The notes: generated by a model from the sequence alone, not told the origin. Shown: positions 7,527-15,510, counted from the first letter of the stretch. The stretch is 28,441 nucleotides of DNA from an uncultured Slackia sp. (GCA_937895975.1 CALBLG010000120.1:1-28441), one strand, 5' to 3'. Made by a program: numbers and translations.

Positions 7527-8492
7527 ATGTGCACGGCAGTGAGATTCTCGAGCGAAGAAGGCTCAGCATATCTGGGACGCAACTTGGATTGGAGCTGCGG
7601 CTATGGCGAGGCGGTGCGCATCACCCCGAAGGGCTTCGAGATTCCGTGGGCGTTTGCCAACGCCGCGCCGGCCGAGCACGCCGCCATCGGCATGTGCGTC
7701 GACTTCCAGGGCTACCCGCTGTTTTTCGATTGCGGAAACGACGCCGGGCTCGCCGTGGCCGGCCTGAACCACCCGGGATGCGCGGAATACGCGCCCCAAG
7801 CCGTCGAAGGCAAAACGAATGTCGCCGCCTACGAATTTCCCCTGTGGGTTGCGGCGAATTTCAGCACGGTTGCCGAAGTGAAAGCCGCGCTTGAAGACGC
7901 CATCGTGGTGAACAAGGCGATCGACGAGGCGTTCCCCGTGTCGTATTTGCATTGGATCATCGGTGACGCCACGCGCTCGATCGTCGTGGAGTCGCGCGCC
8001 GACGGGCTGCATGTGTTCGACAACCCGGTCGACGTGCTGGCGAACCACCCGAATTTCGAGTGGCACCTCACGAACCTGCGCACCTATATCACGGCTACGC
8101 CCGACATGCCCGCCCCCGCGAAATGGGGCCGCGCCAAGCTTGCGCCGTTCGGCGCCGGAGCCGGCATGCGCGGCATCCCGGGCGACGTGTATTCGCCGTC
8201 GCGCTTCGTGAAGGCGGCCTATCTGAACGCGAATTACCCCGAGCAGTCGGGCGAGCGCGCCAACGTGATGCGCATGTTCCACACGCTGGGCAATGTGTCC
8301 ATGGTCGAAGGCGCGTCGGCGATGGCAAACGGCGAGTTTGAGAAAACCGTCTACACCAGCTGTTTCTCGGGGGAAACCGGCCGCTATTACTTCAGCACAT
8401 ACGACGATTTCGCCGTTCGCTACGCGAGCCTTGCCGATGCCGAAGGAGCCGCGCCCGACAAGCTTGTCGAATGCGAGCTGAAGCAGTTTTAG
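7527..8492 (+). CDS. Bile salt hydrolase (choloylglycine hydrolase)
   Basis: A 321-residue Ntn hydrolase that cleaves glycine or taurine from conjugated bile acids. After Met removal, Cys2 (MCTAV) is the nucleophile. R18 and D21 lie in GRNLDW, N81 in AGLNHPG, N173 in LANHPNFEW and R226 in SPSRFVKAAY. These match the six active-site residues known for clostridial and bifidobacterial BSH (C2, R18, D21, N82, N175, R228). The Asn at 81, where penicillin V acylases have Tyr, favours BSH. AAAGGA lies 6 bases before this ATG; the upstream extension of the frame would bury the catalytic Cys and is rejected. No signal peptide, so cytoplasmic. It points to an animal-gut lifestyle. Confidence 0.93.
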   Translation: MCTAVRFSSEEGSAYLGRNLDWSCGYGEAVRITPKGFEIPWAFANAAPAEHAAIGMCVDFQGYPLFFDCGNDAGLAVAGLNHPGCAEYAPQAVEGKTNVAAYEFPLWVAANFSTVAEVKAALEDAIVVNKAIDEAFPVSYLHWIIGDATRSIVVESRADGLHVFDNPVDVLANHPNFEWHLTNLRTYITATPDMPAPAKWGRAKLAPFGAGAGMRGIPGDVYSPSRFVKAAYLNANYPEQSGERANVMRMFHTLGNVSMVEGASAMANGEFEKTVYTSCFSGETGRYYFSTYDDFAVRYASLADAEGAAPDKLVECELKQF

Positions 8493-8610
8493 GGGCCGTT
8501 CTTCAAATGCACAACGAGGCGCACGCCGCACCCACCATGCGACGCCCGCCTCGATTGCACACAGGGACGCAGCCGAACGCCAGCGCCCCCCCACATCAAT
8601 GCGCGGCAGC

Positions 8611-9393
8611 TTAAATCACGTACTCGATTTCGGGCTCGTGCTTCATGTTGAAGATGGCGAACACCTTGTCGCGGCAGGCGACGAAGTCTTCGCTCGTGCG
8701 GTCGCGAAAGCCCCAGCTCATGGGCACTTCAACGACGCTTTTCACGCGGCCGGGGTTCGGCGTCATAACAACGATGCGGTCGCTGAGGTACACCGCCTCT
8801 TCGATATCGTGGGTCACGAACACCACGGTTTTGCCGGTTTCTTTCGCGATGCGAAGAATGTCGTCCTGCAACTTCATGCGCGTGATCGCATCGAGGGCAC
8901 CGAACGGCTCGTCCATGAAGAGCACCTCGGGGTTCACGGCCAGCCCGCGAGCGATGCTCACGCGCTGCTGCATCCCGCCCGAAAGCTCGTTGGGGTGCGC
9001 GCTCGCGAAATCTTCCAGCCCAACCAGGGCAAGGTACTCGTACGCGGTCGAATCGCGCTCGGCCTTCGAAAGCCCGCGGCGGCCCTCAAGTCCAAGCTCC
9101 ACGTTGCCCAGCACTGTGCGCCACGGCAAAAGCCCGTACTGTTGGAAAATCGTCACGCGCTCGGGCGATGGGCCGCGCACCTCTTCGCCGTCGACGGCCA
9201 CACGCCCCTCGGTCGCCAAATCGAAGCCGGCCAGCGCCGAAAGCAGCGTCGATTTTCCGCAGCCCGAAGGCCCCAGCAGGCACACGAACTCGCCCCGCTC
9301 GATTTCGAGGTTCACATCGTTGAGCGCCCGGAACTTCTCGCCGGCGGGGTTGGTGTACACCTTGCCCGCATGCTCTATCTCGATGAACGCCAT
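8611..9393 (-). CDS. ABC importer ATPase (SsuB/TauB type)
   Basis: A 260-residue nucleotide-binding subunit. Walker A is GPSGCGKST at 41-49, Q-loop QQ at 84-85, signature LSGGMQQR at 137-144, Walker B VLFMDEP at 157-163, and the switch His is H195 in VTHD. The sequence resembles the nitrate/sulfonate/taurine family of ATPases. The start at 9393 follows GGGAGG; it lies one base after the permease stop, so the two are translationally linked. It is the last gene of the CooS-like operon. Confidence 0.92.
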   Translation of the reverse strand: MAFIEIEHAGKVYTNPAGEKFRALNDVNLEIERGEFVCLLGPSGCGKSTLLSALAGFDLATEGRVAVDGEEVRGPSPERVTIFQQYGLLPWRTVLGNVELGLEGRRGLSKAERDSTAYEYLALVGLEDFASAHPNELSGGMQQRVSIARGLAVNPEVLFMDEPFGALDAITRMKLQDDILRIAKETGKTVVFVTHDIEEAVYLSDRIVVMTPNPGRVKSVVEVPMSWGFRDRTSEDFVACRDKVFAIFNMKHEPEIEYVI

Positions 9394-9394
9394 A

Positions 9395-10159
9395 CTAGAC
9401 CTCCCTTCCCCACGCACGCTGCACCCGGGTATCGATAAACCGCACCGTCGTATCAAGCGCGAAGCCGATAATGCCAATTACGATAATCGCCGCAAGCAGC
9501 TGGTCGGCGCTTAGGTTGTTGCGTGCATCGATAATCAGATAGCCAAGGCCCGTTTGGGCCCCGACCATCTCGCCTGCAACCAAGAAGATCCACGCCGTGC
9601 CGATTGCCGTGCGGAGCGAATTCATGATCTGCGGAAACGCCGCGGGAAGCACGATCGATGCGATTTTGCGGGGACCGGTTACCGCGAAGTTCTTCGCGAC
9701 CTTCAAATAAATCGGGTCGATTGCGCGCACGGCCGACACCGTGCCGATAAGCACGGGGAAAAACGCCGCGATGAACACGATGGCAATCGCGGGAATGTCG
9801 CCGATGCCCAGCAATAGCACGATGAACGGAAGCCACGCCATGGGCGAGATGGGTCGAATGAACTGCACCACGGGATTCACATACGCCCACGCGCGCGAAA
9901 ACCACCCCAACACGAGCCCCAACAGCACGCCCAACGCCGCCGCAAGCGCATAGCCCGCGACATAGCGGTACATCGAGGCAGCGATGTCGGTCCACAGCCT
10001 GCCTTTTTGGGCGAGCTCGCCAATCGCCGCAAGCGAGGCGCCCGGCGAGGGAAACAACGAATCGGGGTATGTCGAAAACGCCCAGGCGAGCTGCCACAAC
10101 CCCAAAAGAATCGCGAATGAGACGACGACGCGCCATGCGCCTAGCGCATGCTGCTTCAT
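9395..10159 (-). CDS. ABC importer permease (SsuC/TauC type)
   Basis: A 254-residue integral membrane subunit with about six helices. The cytoplasmic coupling loop (AVTGPRKIASIVLPAAFPQI) has the expected EAA-like pattern, and PISPMAWLPFIVLLLGIGD is typical of the nitrate/sulfonate/taurine permeases. Its start overlaps the end of the binding-protein gene by 4 bases (ATGA), a sign of coupled translation. Confidence 0.92.
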   Translation of the reverse strand: MKQHALGAWRVVVSFAILLGLWQLAWAFSTYPDSLFPSPGASLAAIGELAQKGRLWTDIAASMYRYVAGYALAAALGVLLGLVLGWFSRAWAYVNPVVQFIRPISPMAWLPFIVLLLGIGDIPAIAIVFIAAFFPVLIGTVSAVRAIDPIYLKVAKNFAVTGPRKIASIVLPAAFPQIMNSLRTAIGTAWIFLVAGEMVGAQTGLGYLIIDARNNLSADQLLAAIIVIGIIGFALDTTVRFIDTRVQRAWGREV

Positions 10160-11205
10160 GCCAAATCACCCTCGTTCACGACGAAATCGACGAACGCGGG
10201 CGGGTTTTCCGACAGCCCCGCCGCAATCACACGCCTGACGAGCTCGTTGTACGTGGCCTCGTCGATTGTGAGGTCGCGGTAGGAAATCCACTGCAGGGAC
10301 GTCTTCAGTACGTCGTCGGTTTGGTTCAGGAATTCCTTCGCGATATCGAGCGCGTCGCCGCTTTCGTCGAGCGTGTCGCCCGCGCGCTTGTACGCCTCGA
10401 TGAATGCCTTGGCCACCTGGGGGCGGCCGTCGAGAAACGCGTCGTTCACCGCAAGCGCGCAGCACACCGAATCGCTCCACAGGTCCTCGGAATTCGCGAG
10501 CACGTGCCCGCCGGCCGATTCGACGCCCTTCGCGCCGAACGGCTCGGCGACGCAATACGCGTCGACGCGGCCCGACGCCAATGCTGAAGGCATCTCGGTC
10601 GGCGCGAGCTCGGTGATGGAGACGTCCGCCTCGGAAAGCCCCGCCTCGGAAAGCGCCTGCAAAACCAGAATGTAGTGCGACGACTGGCGCGCCGGAATCG
10701 CGATGGTCTTCCCCGCCAAGTCGGAGGTCGCCTGCACGGCCTTCGACGCGACGATCACGTTGCCGTCGCGATGGCCCAGCGCCGCCGCCTTCACGCCGAT
10801 GCCTTGCTCGGCCGCGCGCATGGCAAGCTCCACCAGCACGCTTGCGCCATCGACCTTGCCTGAATTCAAGGCGTCCATAAGCTCGGGCCACGACCCGTAT
10901 TGCACGAGCTGCACCTGAATGACGCTTGAAGAATCGGCCTGCAGGTCTTTGGCGACCTGGAACACCGGCAGCGCGTGGGTGATGGGCAGATACGCGATCT
11001 TCACCGTTTCCTTACCGTCGCTCAGCGAGTTATTGATGGCATCGGCCCCGCCGCCGTTTTCGGCTTGGCTGCTCGATGCGGAGTCTTGCTGTGACTGGTT
11101 GACTTTCTGGCATCCCGAAAGCAAGCCCGCCGCCGATACCGACGCGAACGCCGCAAGCGCGCCTACCCCAAACTGCCTGCGGGTGATATCGAAGTGCTGT
11201 GCCAT
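10156..11205 (-). CDS. NMT1/SsuA-like solute-binding lipoprotein
   Basis: A 349-residue substrate-binding protein of the NMT1/SsuA/TauA group. The N-terminus combines a twin-arginine motif (TRRQFG, R9-R10), a hydrophobic stretch and a lipobox LLSGC with C32 as the lipidation site. It is probably a Tat-exported lipoprotein anchored outside the membrane. A Ser/Gln/Asn-rich tether follows to about residue 60. KIAYLPITHALP begins the ligand-binding lobe. The ligand cannot be read off: sulfonates, nitrate-like anions, carboxylates and pyrimidine precursors are all known for the group. AAGGA precedes the start by 9 bases. The gene follows the CooS-like gene by 65 bases, a gap that contains a small GGCGCA/TGCGCC hairpin. 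Confidence 0.88.
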   Translation of the reverse strand: MAQHFDITRRQFGVGALAAFASVSAAGLLSGCQKVNQSQQDSASSSQAENGGGADAINNSLSDGKETVKIAYLPITHALPVFQVAKDLQADSSSVIQVQLVQYGSWPELMDALNSGKVDGASVLVELAMRAAEQGIGVKAAALGHRDGNVIVASKAVQATSDLAGKTIAIPARQSSHYILVLQALSEAGLSEADVSITELAPTEMPSALASGRVDAYCVAEPFGAKGVESAGGHVLANSEDLWSDSVCCALAVNDAFLDGRPQVAKAFIEAYKRAGDTLDESGDALDIAKEFLNQTDDVLKTSLQWISYRDLTIDEATYNELVRRVIAAGLSENPPAFVDFVVNEGDLA

Positions 11206-11270
11206 GATATATATCCTTCCATCGGGCGCATGACCTGCGCCTCCGTTACTACTGTTTTCGTTTCGCGAGG

Positions 11271-13346
11271 TTAGTGCGCGTCAAATCCCAATTGCGCGCG
11301 GGCCTGGCGCATGTCGGCCACTATGCGGCCGGCGAGCTTCTTCGGGTCGACGTCGACCACCATGCGGCTGCCGAGCGTTTCCATCGTGCCTTCCTTCAGA
11401 AACTCGATCACGTTCTTCGAGCCGTAAATCGGCGGCTCCACGCAGTGGTAGGAGCTCACGCCCATCAGCCGAAAGCCCAGCGCCGCATCGACCGATTTCT
11501 CGTTCGACCACTCCGGCGAGCTGAATGCGAACGGCGCGTCGGCGATGCGACAGCCCAACTCGCCCGCGATGCCGGCGAAAATACCTGACGAGCGCGTATT
11601 GTCGATGCACTCGCCCACATGCCACACCGGTGGCACGCAGCCCAAGAACCCGCGCAGACCCTCACCGCAGCGACCAAGGCCACTCGCGTTGCAATACCCA
11701 AGTTTCATCAGGGGAAACGACGCACACCCATTCGAAATCACCAGCACGTTGTTCGCCAGAAGTTCGTCGACCACGTCCACAATGCAGCGCTCGTAGGGAA
11801 CCTTGGGGTTGTTGCAACCCACCATGTTCACCACGCCAAGCACGTGGCCATCGCGAATCGCGTCGGCGAGCGGCCCGAAGCCGCCGAAGTGGCGGTGCAC
11901 CCACTCCACTGAAAAGCCAACCTCGGCATCCACTTCATAAGGCGGAATGCTGGACTTCACGTCGCGGCGGCCGGCGAAGCTCTCGATGCCGCGATTCACG
12001 ATCGCGCACGCCAGCTCGCGTGTTTGCTCGATGTTGGTGTGGTGGTGGTCGTACTCGAAGCGCTCCGCACCGGGCAAACGCGCCGATTCAGACGTGGTAA
12101 CCACGGTCGTTCGAAAGCATCGCGCCACCTCCATGATGGAAGGGAACACGTCCTGCACGTCGGCAACCCATAAATCCAGCGCGCCCGTGCCCAACACGAG
12201 CTCGGCCGACACCGCATTCGACAGGGGAATTACCCCGCCGTAGCGATACATCGCCGCCAAGCCCGAGCAACAAATCCCGTAGAAGCGGATGCCTTTCGCG
12301 CCCGCGGCCTTCGCACGTTCGATGAACTCGGGCTCGTGACCCACGGCCACAATTTGGCTCACAAGCGTGGGAAGGTGTCCATGCACCGCGATGTTCACGT
12401 AGCCCGGCTTCAGCGCGCCGAGGTTCACCTTCGAAGTAACGCGATCACCCACGCCGAACAGCGCGTCGGTCGCGATGTTCGCGCCCGTTACGCCAGAGAA
12501 TGTGAACGCCAGGCCGCATCGCAGGAATTGCTGCATGATCGAACGCCAGTCGCCATCGATTGCGCACCCTGATTTATGCAGCGACTCAAATACCTCGTGG
12601 TATGCCGAAATAGGCAGAATGTCCAAATCGCGCCACACCTTCTGGCGCTCAGCGGGCGCCATGGCCGAAATCGTGCGGTACTCGCCCTCAGGGTCACTTC
12701 TGGACAGGTCGTCGAGCAAAGCATCGGCCAGCTCGCTCGCGATGCGTTTCAACTGGCGATGCTCGGTTTTGATACCGAGCTTGCGCGCCACATCGCGCAC
12801 CTTCTGCTCGCCGAGAATCGGCAAATCGAGCCTACCCTCGGCCGCCCACTTCAACGATAGGATAACCTCGCGCGCATGCATCCCGTGCTGCGACACGCCC
12901 GCGGCGGCCGCGCGCAGCAAGTTGCGGGCCACGATGAGATCGGCATCGGCGCCGCACACGCCGCGCGGAGCCTTCGCCGTTATGCGGCACGGACCCATCG
13001 TGCAGTTCTTGCAGCAGATCCCCGCAAGGCCAAAGCTGCATTGCGGCTGCTGGGCGTCGAAACGGTCGAAGCACGTCTCGAACCCCAGCTCGTCAGAACG
13101 CCGAAGCATCTCCTTCACCGCCGGATCGGGCGTCTTCTCGATTTGCTCGTCCTTGTTCGGAAACGTTTTGCGCCACGCCTTCACGGCATCCATGTAGTCT
13201 TTCGTGAACGCCGCGCGCGCCTCTTCGGAATCTTCCGGCGCATGGTCGGCCTTGTGCGTGACAACGGACACGCCGTTTTCGTCGAAGCCGATGATGTTTC
13301 GGTGCGAGTGAATGTGGGCGATGTGCCCAGCATGGTCGCGAGCCAT
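11271..13346 (-). CDS. CooS-like Ni-CODH family protein with altered C-cluster site
   Basis: A 691-residue homologue of anaerobic carbon monoxide dehydrogenase. The D-cluster (C103, C111) and B-cluster (C112, C115, C120, C131) cysteines are intact in QCSFGLAGICCKNCTMGPC. Of the C-cluster ligands, the VHGH His (322/324), the Cys of GICC (359/360), C511 (GCNNPK), C541 (NGCAS) and C580 (GECIDN) are present. The ligand normally found as DVQC is Asp399 (ADVQDVFPS). The segment between C541 and C580 is about 11 residues shorter than in the well-studied enzyme, and the N-terminus adds a His-rich stretch. No CooC, CooF or acetyl-CoA synthase gene lies in the window. The start follows AGGGGG. The true reaction may differ from CO oxidation. 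Confidence 0.88.
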   Translation of the reverse strand: MARDHAGHIAHIHSHRNIIGFDENGVSVVTHKADHAPEDSEEARAAFTKDYMDAVKAWRKTFPNKDEQIEKTPDPAVKEMLRRSDELGFETCFDRFDAQQPQCSFGLAGICCKNCTMGPCRITAKAPRGVCGADADLIVARNLLRAAAAGVSQHGMHAREVILSLKWAAEGRLDLPILGEQKVRDVARKLGIKTEHRQLKRIASELADALLDDLSRSDPEGEYRTISAMAPAERQKVWRDLDILPISAYHEVFESLHKSGCAIDGDWRSIMQQFLRCGLAFTFSGVTGANIATDALFGVGDRVTSKVNLGALKPGYVNIAVHGHLPTLVSQIVAVGHEPEFIERAKAAGAKGIRFYGICCSGLAAMYRYGGVIPLSNAVSAELVLGTGALDLWVADVQDVFPSIMEVARCFRTTVVTTSESARLPGAERFEYDHHHTNIEQTRELACAIVNRGIESFAGRRDVKSSIPPYEVDAEVGFSVEWVHRHFGGFGPLADAIRDGHVLGVVNMVGCNNPKVPYERCIVDVVDELLANNVLVISNGCASFPLMKLGYCNASGLGRCGEGLRGFLGCVPPVWHVGECIDNTRSSGIFAGIAGELGCRIADAPFAFSSPEWSNEKSVDAALGFRLMGVSSYHCVEPPIYGSKNVIEFLKEGTMETLGSRMVVDVDPKKLAGRIVADMRQARAQLGFDAH

Positions 13347-13365
13347 TGCAATACCCCCTAGAAAT

Positions 13366-13397
13366 AAAAAAGAGGCCGAACTCATATTGGCCTCTTT
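13366..13397 (-). terminator. Intrinsic terminator in the CooS-like leader
   Basis: On the minus strand AAAGAGGCC pairs with GGCCTCTTT around an 11-base loop and is followed by further T. It ends about 20 bases before the CooS-like ATG and lies 26 bases after the stop of the small leader ORF, so transcripts must pass it to reach the operon. Confidence 0.8.
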
Positions 13398-13422
13398 CTG
13401 CTTGCTTATAGTGCAGCTGTTT

Positions 13423-13509
13423 TCAAGAAATGCCGCACATTCGCCAAGCAGAAGACCACGCCGTAGGCGTTCGCATACAACAATCCATGATGTCGCACAT
13501 GGTATCCAT
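13423..13509 (-). CDS. Cys/Met-rich 28-codon leader ORF
   Basis: A small open frame of 28 codons starting MDTMCDIMDCCMR, with five Met, four Cys and two Trp. AAAGGGGG lies 5 bases upstream of its ATG, a stronger ribosome site than most genes here have. It sits between a consensus promoter and the terminator ahead of the CooS-like gene, the layout of a leader peptide used in transcription attenuation. Codons 19-22 (TTCTGCTTG on the transcript) can pair with CAAGCAGAA at the foot of the terminator. It could instead be a small metal-binding protein with its own terminator. There is no direct evidence of translation. Confidence 0.5.
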   Translation of the reverse strand: MDTMCDIMDCCMRTPTAWSSAWRMCGIS

Positions 13510-13546
13510 GCAAGCCCCCTTTGGTCGCGGTTTCTGTATGGGTGGT

Positions 13547-13575
13547 ATTAAAACTTTATTAACCTACTATGTCAA
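13547..13575 (-). promoter_or_regulatory. Consensus promoter of the CooS-like operon
   Basis: On the minus strand a perfect -35 TTGACA and a -10 TTTAAT are separated by exactly 17 bases. Transcription would start near 13540, about 30 bases ahead of the leader ORF and 195 bases ahead of the CooS-like gene. Confidence 0.7.
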
Positions 13576-13771
13576 TATGTTTGTAGGGTTTTATGCTTGC
13601 TAAAAAACGATTGATAGAAATCGGCAAAACCGATAAGCGCAGCACCACCGTTTACGCCGCAGCCGCGCGAGTCGCCGCGAAGCGGACAGGCGAAAAGCGT
13701 GCGAAGATGAGCGCGACGTGCGTTCCAACCTGGTAGAATGCAAAGGCTGAAACCAACCCGAAAGGTGAACC

Positions 13772-14197
13772 ATGATCAAAGAGCTCGTACTTGACGAAGC
13801 CATCCTTACCACGCCGTGCGAGGCCGCGACCGCCGACGACGCGCCCGTTGCGCAAGACCTCATCGACACGCTGGCGTCCATCGACGGCGCCGCGTGCCTG
13901 GCTGCCAACCAAATCGGCGTAACCAAGGCAATCTGCGTCTACCTCGACGAGGCCGACAAACCGCACGTCATCTACAACCCGAAAATCATGCTGGGCCTGG
14001 CCGCATTCAAAACCGAAGAGGGCTGCCTCACCCGCCCCGAAGACCAGCTTTCGAAGGTCACGCGCTACGACCACATGAAGCTCGCGTTCGACGAGCTGGT
14101 CGATGGCCAGCTGAAGCACCGCAAGCGCGACTTCGCGGGCTGGGAAGCGCAAATGATTCAGCACATGGTCGACCACTGCAAAGGCAAGCTGGTTTAA
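13772..14197 (+). CDS. Peptide deformylase homologue lacking the catalytic Glu
   Basis: A 141-residue protein of the short peptide deformylase group, which removes formyl from nascent Met. Motif 1 is GAACLAANQIG with Q47, motif 2 is EGCLT with metal ligand C85, and motif 3 is QHMVDH with ligands H131 and H135. The normally invariant Glu of HExxH, the general base, is Met132 here. Metal binding should survive but catalysis is doubtful. A second, normal deformylase would be expected elsewhere in the genome. AAGGTG precedes the ATG at 5-6 bases. It is monocistronic and ends at a bidirectional terminator. Confidence 0.82.
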   Translation: MIKELVLDEAILTTPCEAATADDAPVAQDLIDTLASIDGAACLAANQIGVTKAICVYLDEADKPHVIYNPKIMLGLAAFKTEEGCLTRPEDQLSKVTRYDHMKLAFDELVDGQLKHRKRDFAGWEAQMIQHMVDHCKGKLV

Positions 14198-14238
14198 CGC
14201 CTCGACGCAATCGCCGCGCGGAGGTTTCTCGAATTCCC

Positions 14239-14400
14239 GCGAGAAAATGCGAGCTATGCGCGAAAAGAAAGCCCCGAACCCTCAAAGTTTGGAAGGGTTC
14301 GGGGCTTTCAATGTGTATGAGCTGGGGTTACGAGGGCACTTGCAAGAACGATTGCCACACGTCGCACCAAGCATCGCGCACACGTCAGTATTTCTTGCAA
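14239..14400. repeat. Palindromic intergenic element E
   Basis: A plus-strand box at 14239-14263 (GAGAAAATGCGAGCTATG inside) and a diverged inverted box at 14374-14400 ending TTTCTTGCA resemble those of elements C and D. A 15-bp terminator lies between them. It fills the gap where the deformylase and UspA genes converge. Confidence 0.55.
14268..14308. terminator. Bidirectional terminator between deformylase and UspA genes
   Basis: A perfect 15-bp stem (AAAGCCCCGAACCCT pairing with its complement) has an 11-base loop. T-rich tails occur on both strands (TTTC; TTTCTTTTC on minus). It suits both converging genes. Confidence 0.85.
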
Positions 14401-14434
14401 CGAACGACGTTTTCGCCGCACGCCACAACCGACG

Positions 14435-15289
14435 TTAGCCTTGCGGCACGATAACCGTGGGAATCGTAAGGTTCAAAAGCGTCGAGTGCGTCACCGACCC
14501 GAACAGGGCGCGGCCGAGCGCCGCGCGCGAGCGCGTTCCCAGCACCAACACGCCGCGGGTTTTCGCGTAGCCTTGCAGCACGCGCGTGGGCGACGGACCC
14601 TCGACGGCATGGCCGCGCACGTCGAGGCCGTCGTGCGTCGCGCGAAGTTGGGCGGCAAGCGCATCGAGGCGTGCCTGGTACTGCTCGCCCACCGGACCCA
14701 AGCCGCCGCCGAGCGCTTCGGCCGGCTTGGAAATCCATGCAGGAAGTCCCCATCCCGTAATAAGGCGCAGCGGTTGGCTGGTCGCGATGGCCTCGCTCAC
14801 GGCGAAATCGATCGCCTGCTTCGTGGAGCCATCGGGGTCGATGCCCACCACCACGCCGACGCCGTCATAGTCTTCGGCCCAGTCGGCCGGCACGATGGCC
14901 GTAGGAACTGCCGCCGACACCGCCACGCGCAACGGCTTGGCCGCGCCAATGGTGTCGCCCACGCTCACGCCGTGATGCGAGCCCAGCACGATAAGGTCGC
15001 AGCCCGCAGCGGCGTCGACGATGTTTTCGACCACTTCGCCTTCGGCGGTGCGCATCTCCACCTGCACGTTTTCGTAGCGGCCGATCGCGAAATCGCGCCC
15101 CGCGTACAAAATCTTTTCGGCCGCATCGCGCACCTCGTCGAGTTCAACGCCGGCCTCTTTCGCCATCTTCGGGTCGACGACCGACAGCAGCACCAGCTTC
15201 GCGCCTTCGCGATTAGCCCGACGCGCCGCCCAATGCAGCGCGCGCGTGCCGCGCGACGACCCATCAATACCAACAAGAATTTTCTTCAT
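14435..15289 (-). CDS. Tandem universal stress protein (two UspA domains)
   Basis: A 284-residue cytoplasmic protein made of two UspA domains, about residues 1-145 and 147-284. Each starts with an ILVGIDGS-like or VVVGIDPDGS-like strand. Each ends with an ATP-loop region: LGSHHGVSVGD in the first, diverged, and LGTRSRAALGRALFGSVTHS in the second, closer to the nucleotide-binding consensus. Such proteins act in starvation, redox or hypoxia responses, usually without a known reaction. The ATG at 15289 is 11 bases after GAGGAG; a TTG at 15292 has slightly better spacing. A structured repeat lies 50 bases upstream. Confidence 0.88.
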   Translation of the reverse strand: MKKILVGIDGSSRGTRALHWAARRANREGAKLVLLSVVDPKMAKEAGVELDEVRDAAEKILYAGRDFAIGRYENVQVEMRTAEGEVVENIVDAAAGCDLIVLGSHHGVSVGDTIGAAKPLRVAVSAAVPTAIVPADWAEDYDGVGVVVGIDPDGSTKQAIDFAVSEAIATSQPLRLITGWGLPAWISKPAEALGGGLGPVGEQYQARLDALAAQLRATHDGLDVRGHAVEGPSPTRVLQGYAKTRGVLVLGTRSRAALGRALFGSVTHSTLLNLTIPTVIVPQG

Positions 15290-15338
15290 CAATGTATTGG
15301 CTCCTCAAAAAATGTATTCGCGCTAAAATCAGCGAGCA

Positions 15339-15495
15339 TGGGTTTTAGGCGAGCAGATTGGCTTGAAAGAGGAACGAAGCGTACTTCGGTACGCGAGCGA
15401 CATTGAACATGCCTTAATGGCATATTCAATCCCAAACTCCCGCGCCCGAGTGGGCGCGACCAGCCAAACTGGCCCAAAATGCCGCATAAAACCCA
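15339..15495 (+). other. Multibranched structured element (candidate RNA or repeat)
   Basis: A nested set of complementary segments forms a junction. P1 is TGGGTTTTA at 15339-15347 with 15487-15495. P2 is TTGGCT at 15358-15363 with 15462-15467. P3 is a 6-bp hairpin at 15379-15394 with a C(UUCG)G tetraloop. P4 is an 11-bp hairpin with one mismatch at 15402-15430. P5 is a 7-bp hairpin at 15441-15458. The UUCG loop exists only on the plus strand, which suggests that strand if it is an RNA. On the minus strand it would be the leader of the UspA gene. No gene is visible in it. A folded repeat is the alternative. Confidence 0.5.
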
Positions 15496-15510
15496 GCGCA
15501 GCGTCGGCGG

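Noticed and set aside
7563..8594. A 343-codon minus-strand frame opposite bile salt hydrolase
   Set aside because: It is a long antisense frame caused by GC bias; it has no ribosome site or recognisable motif.
8493..8610. Terminator between bile salt hydrolase and the ABC ATPase gene
   Set aside because: Only a 7-bp CGAGGCG stem with a long loop and no T-run is present.
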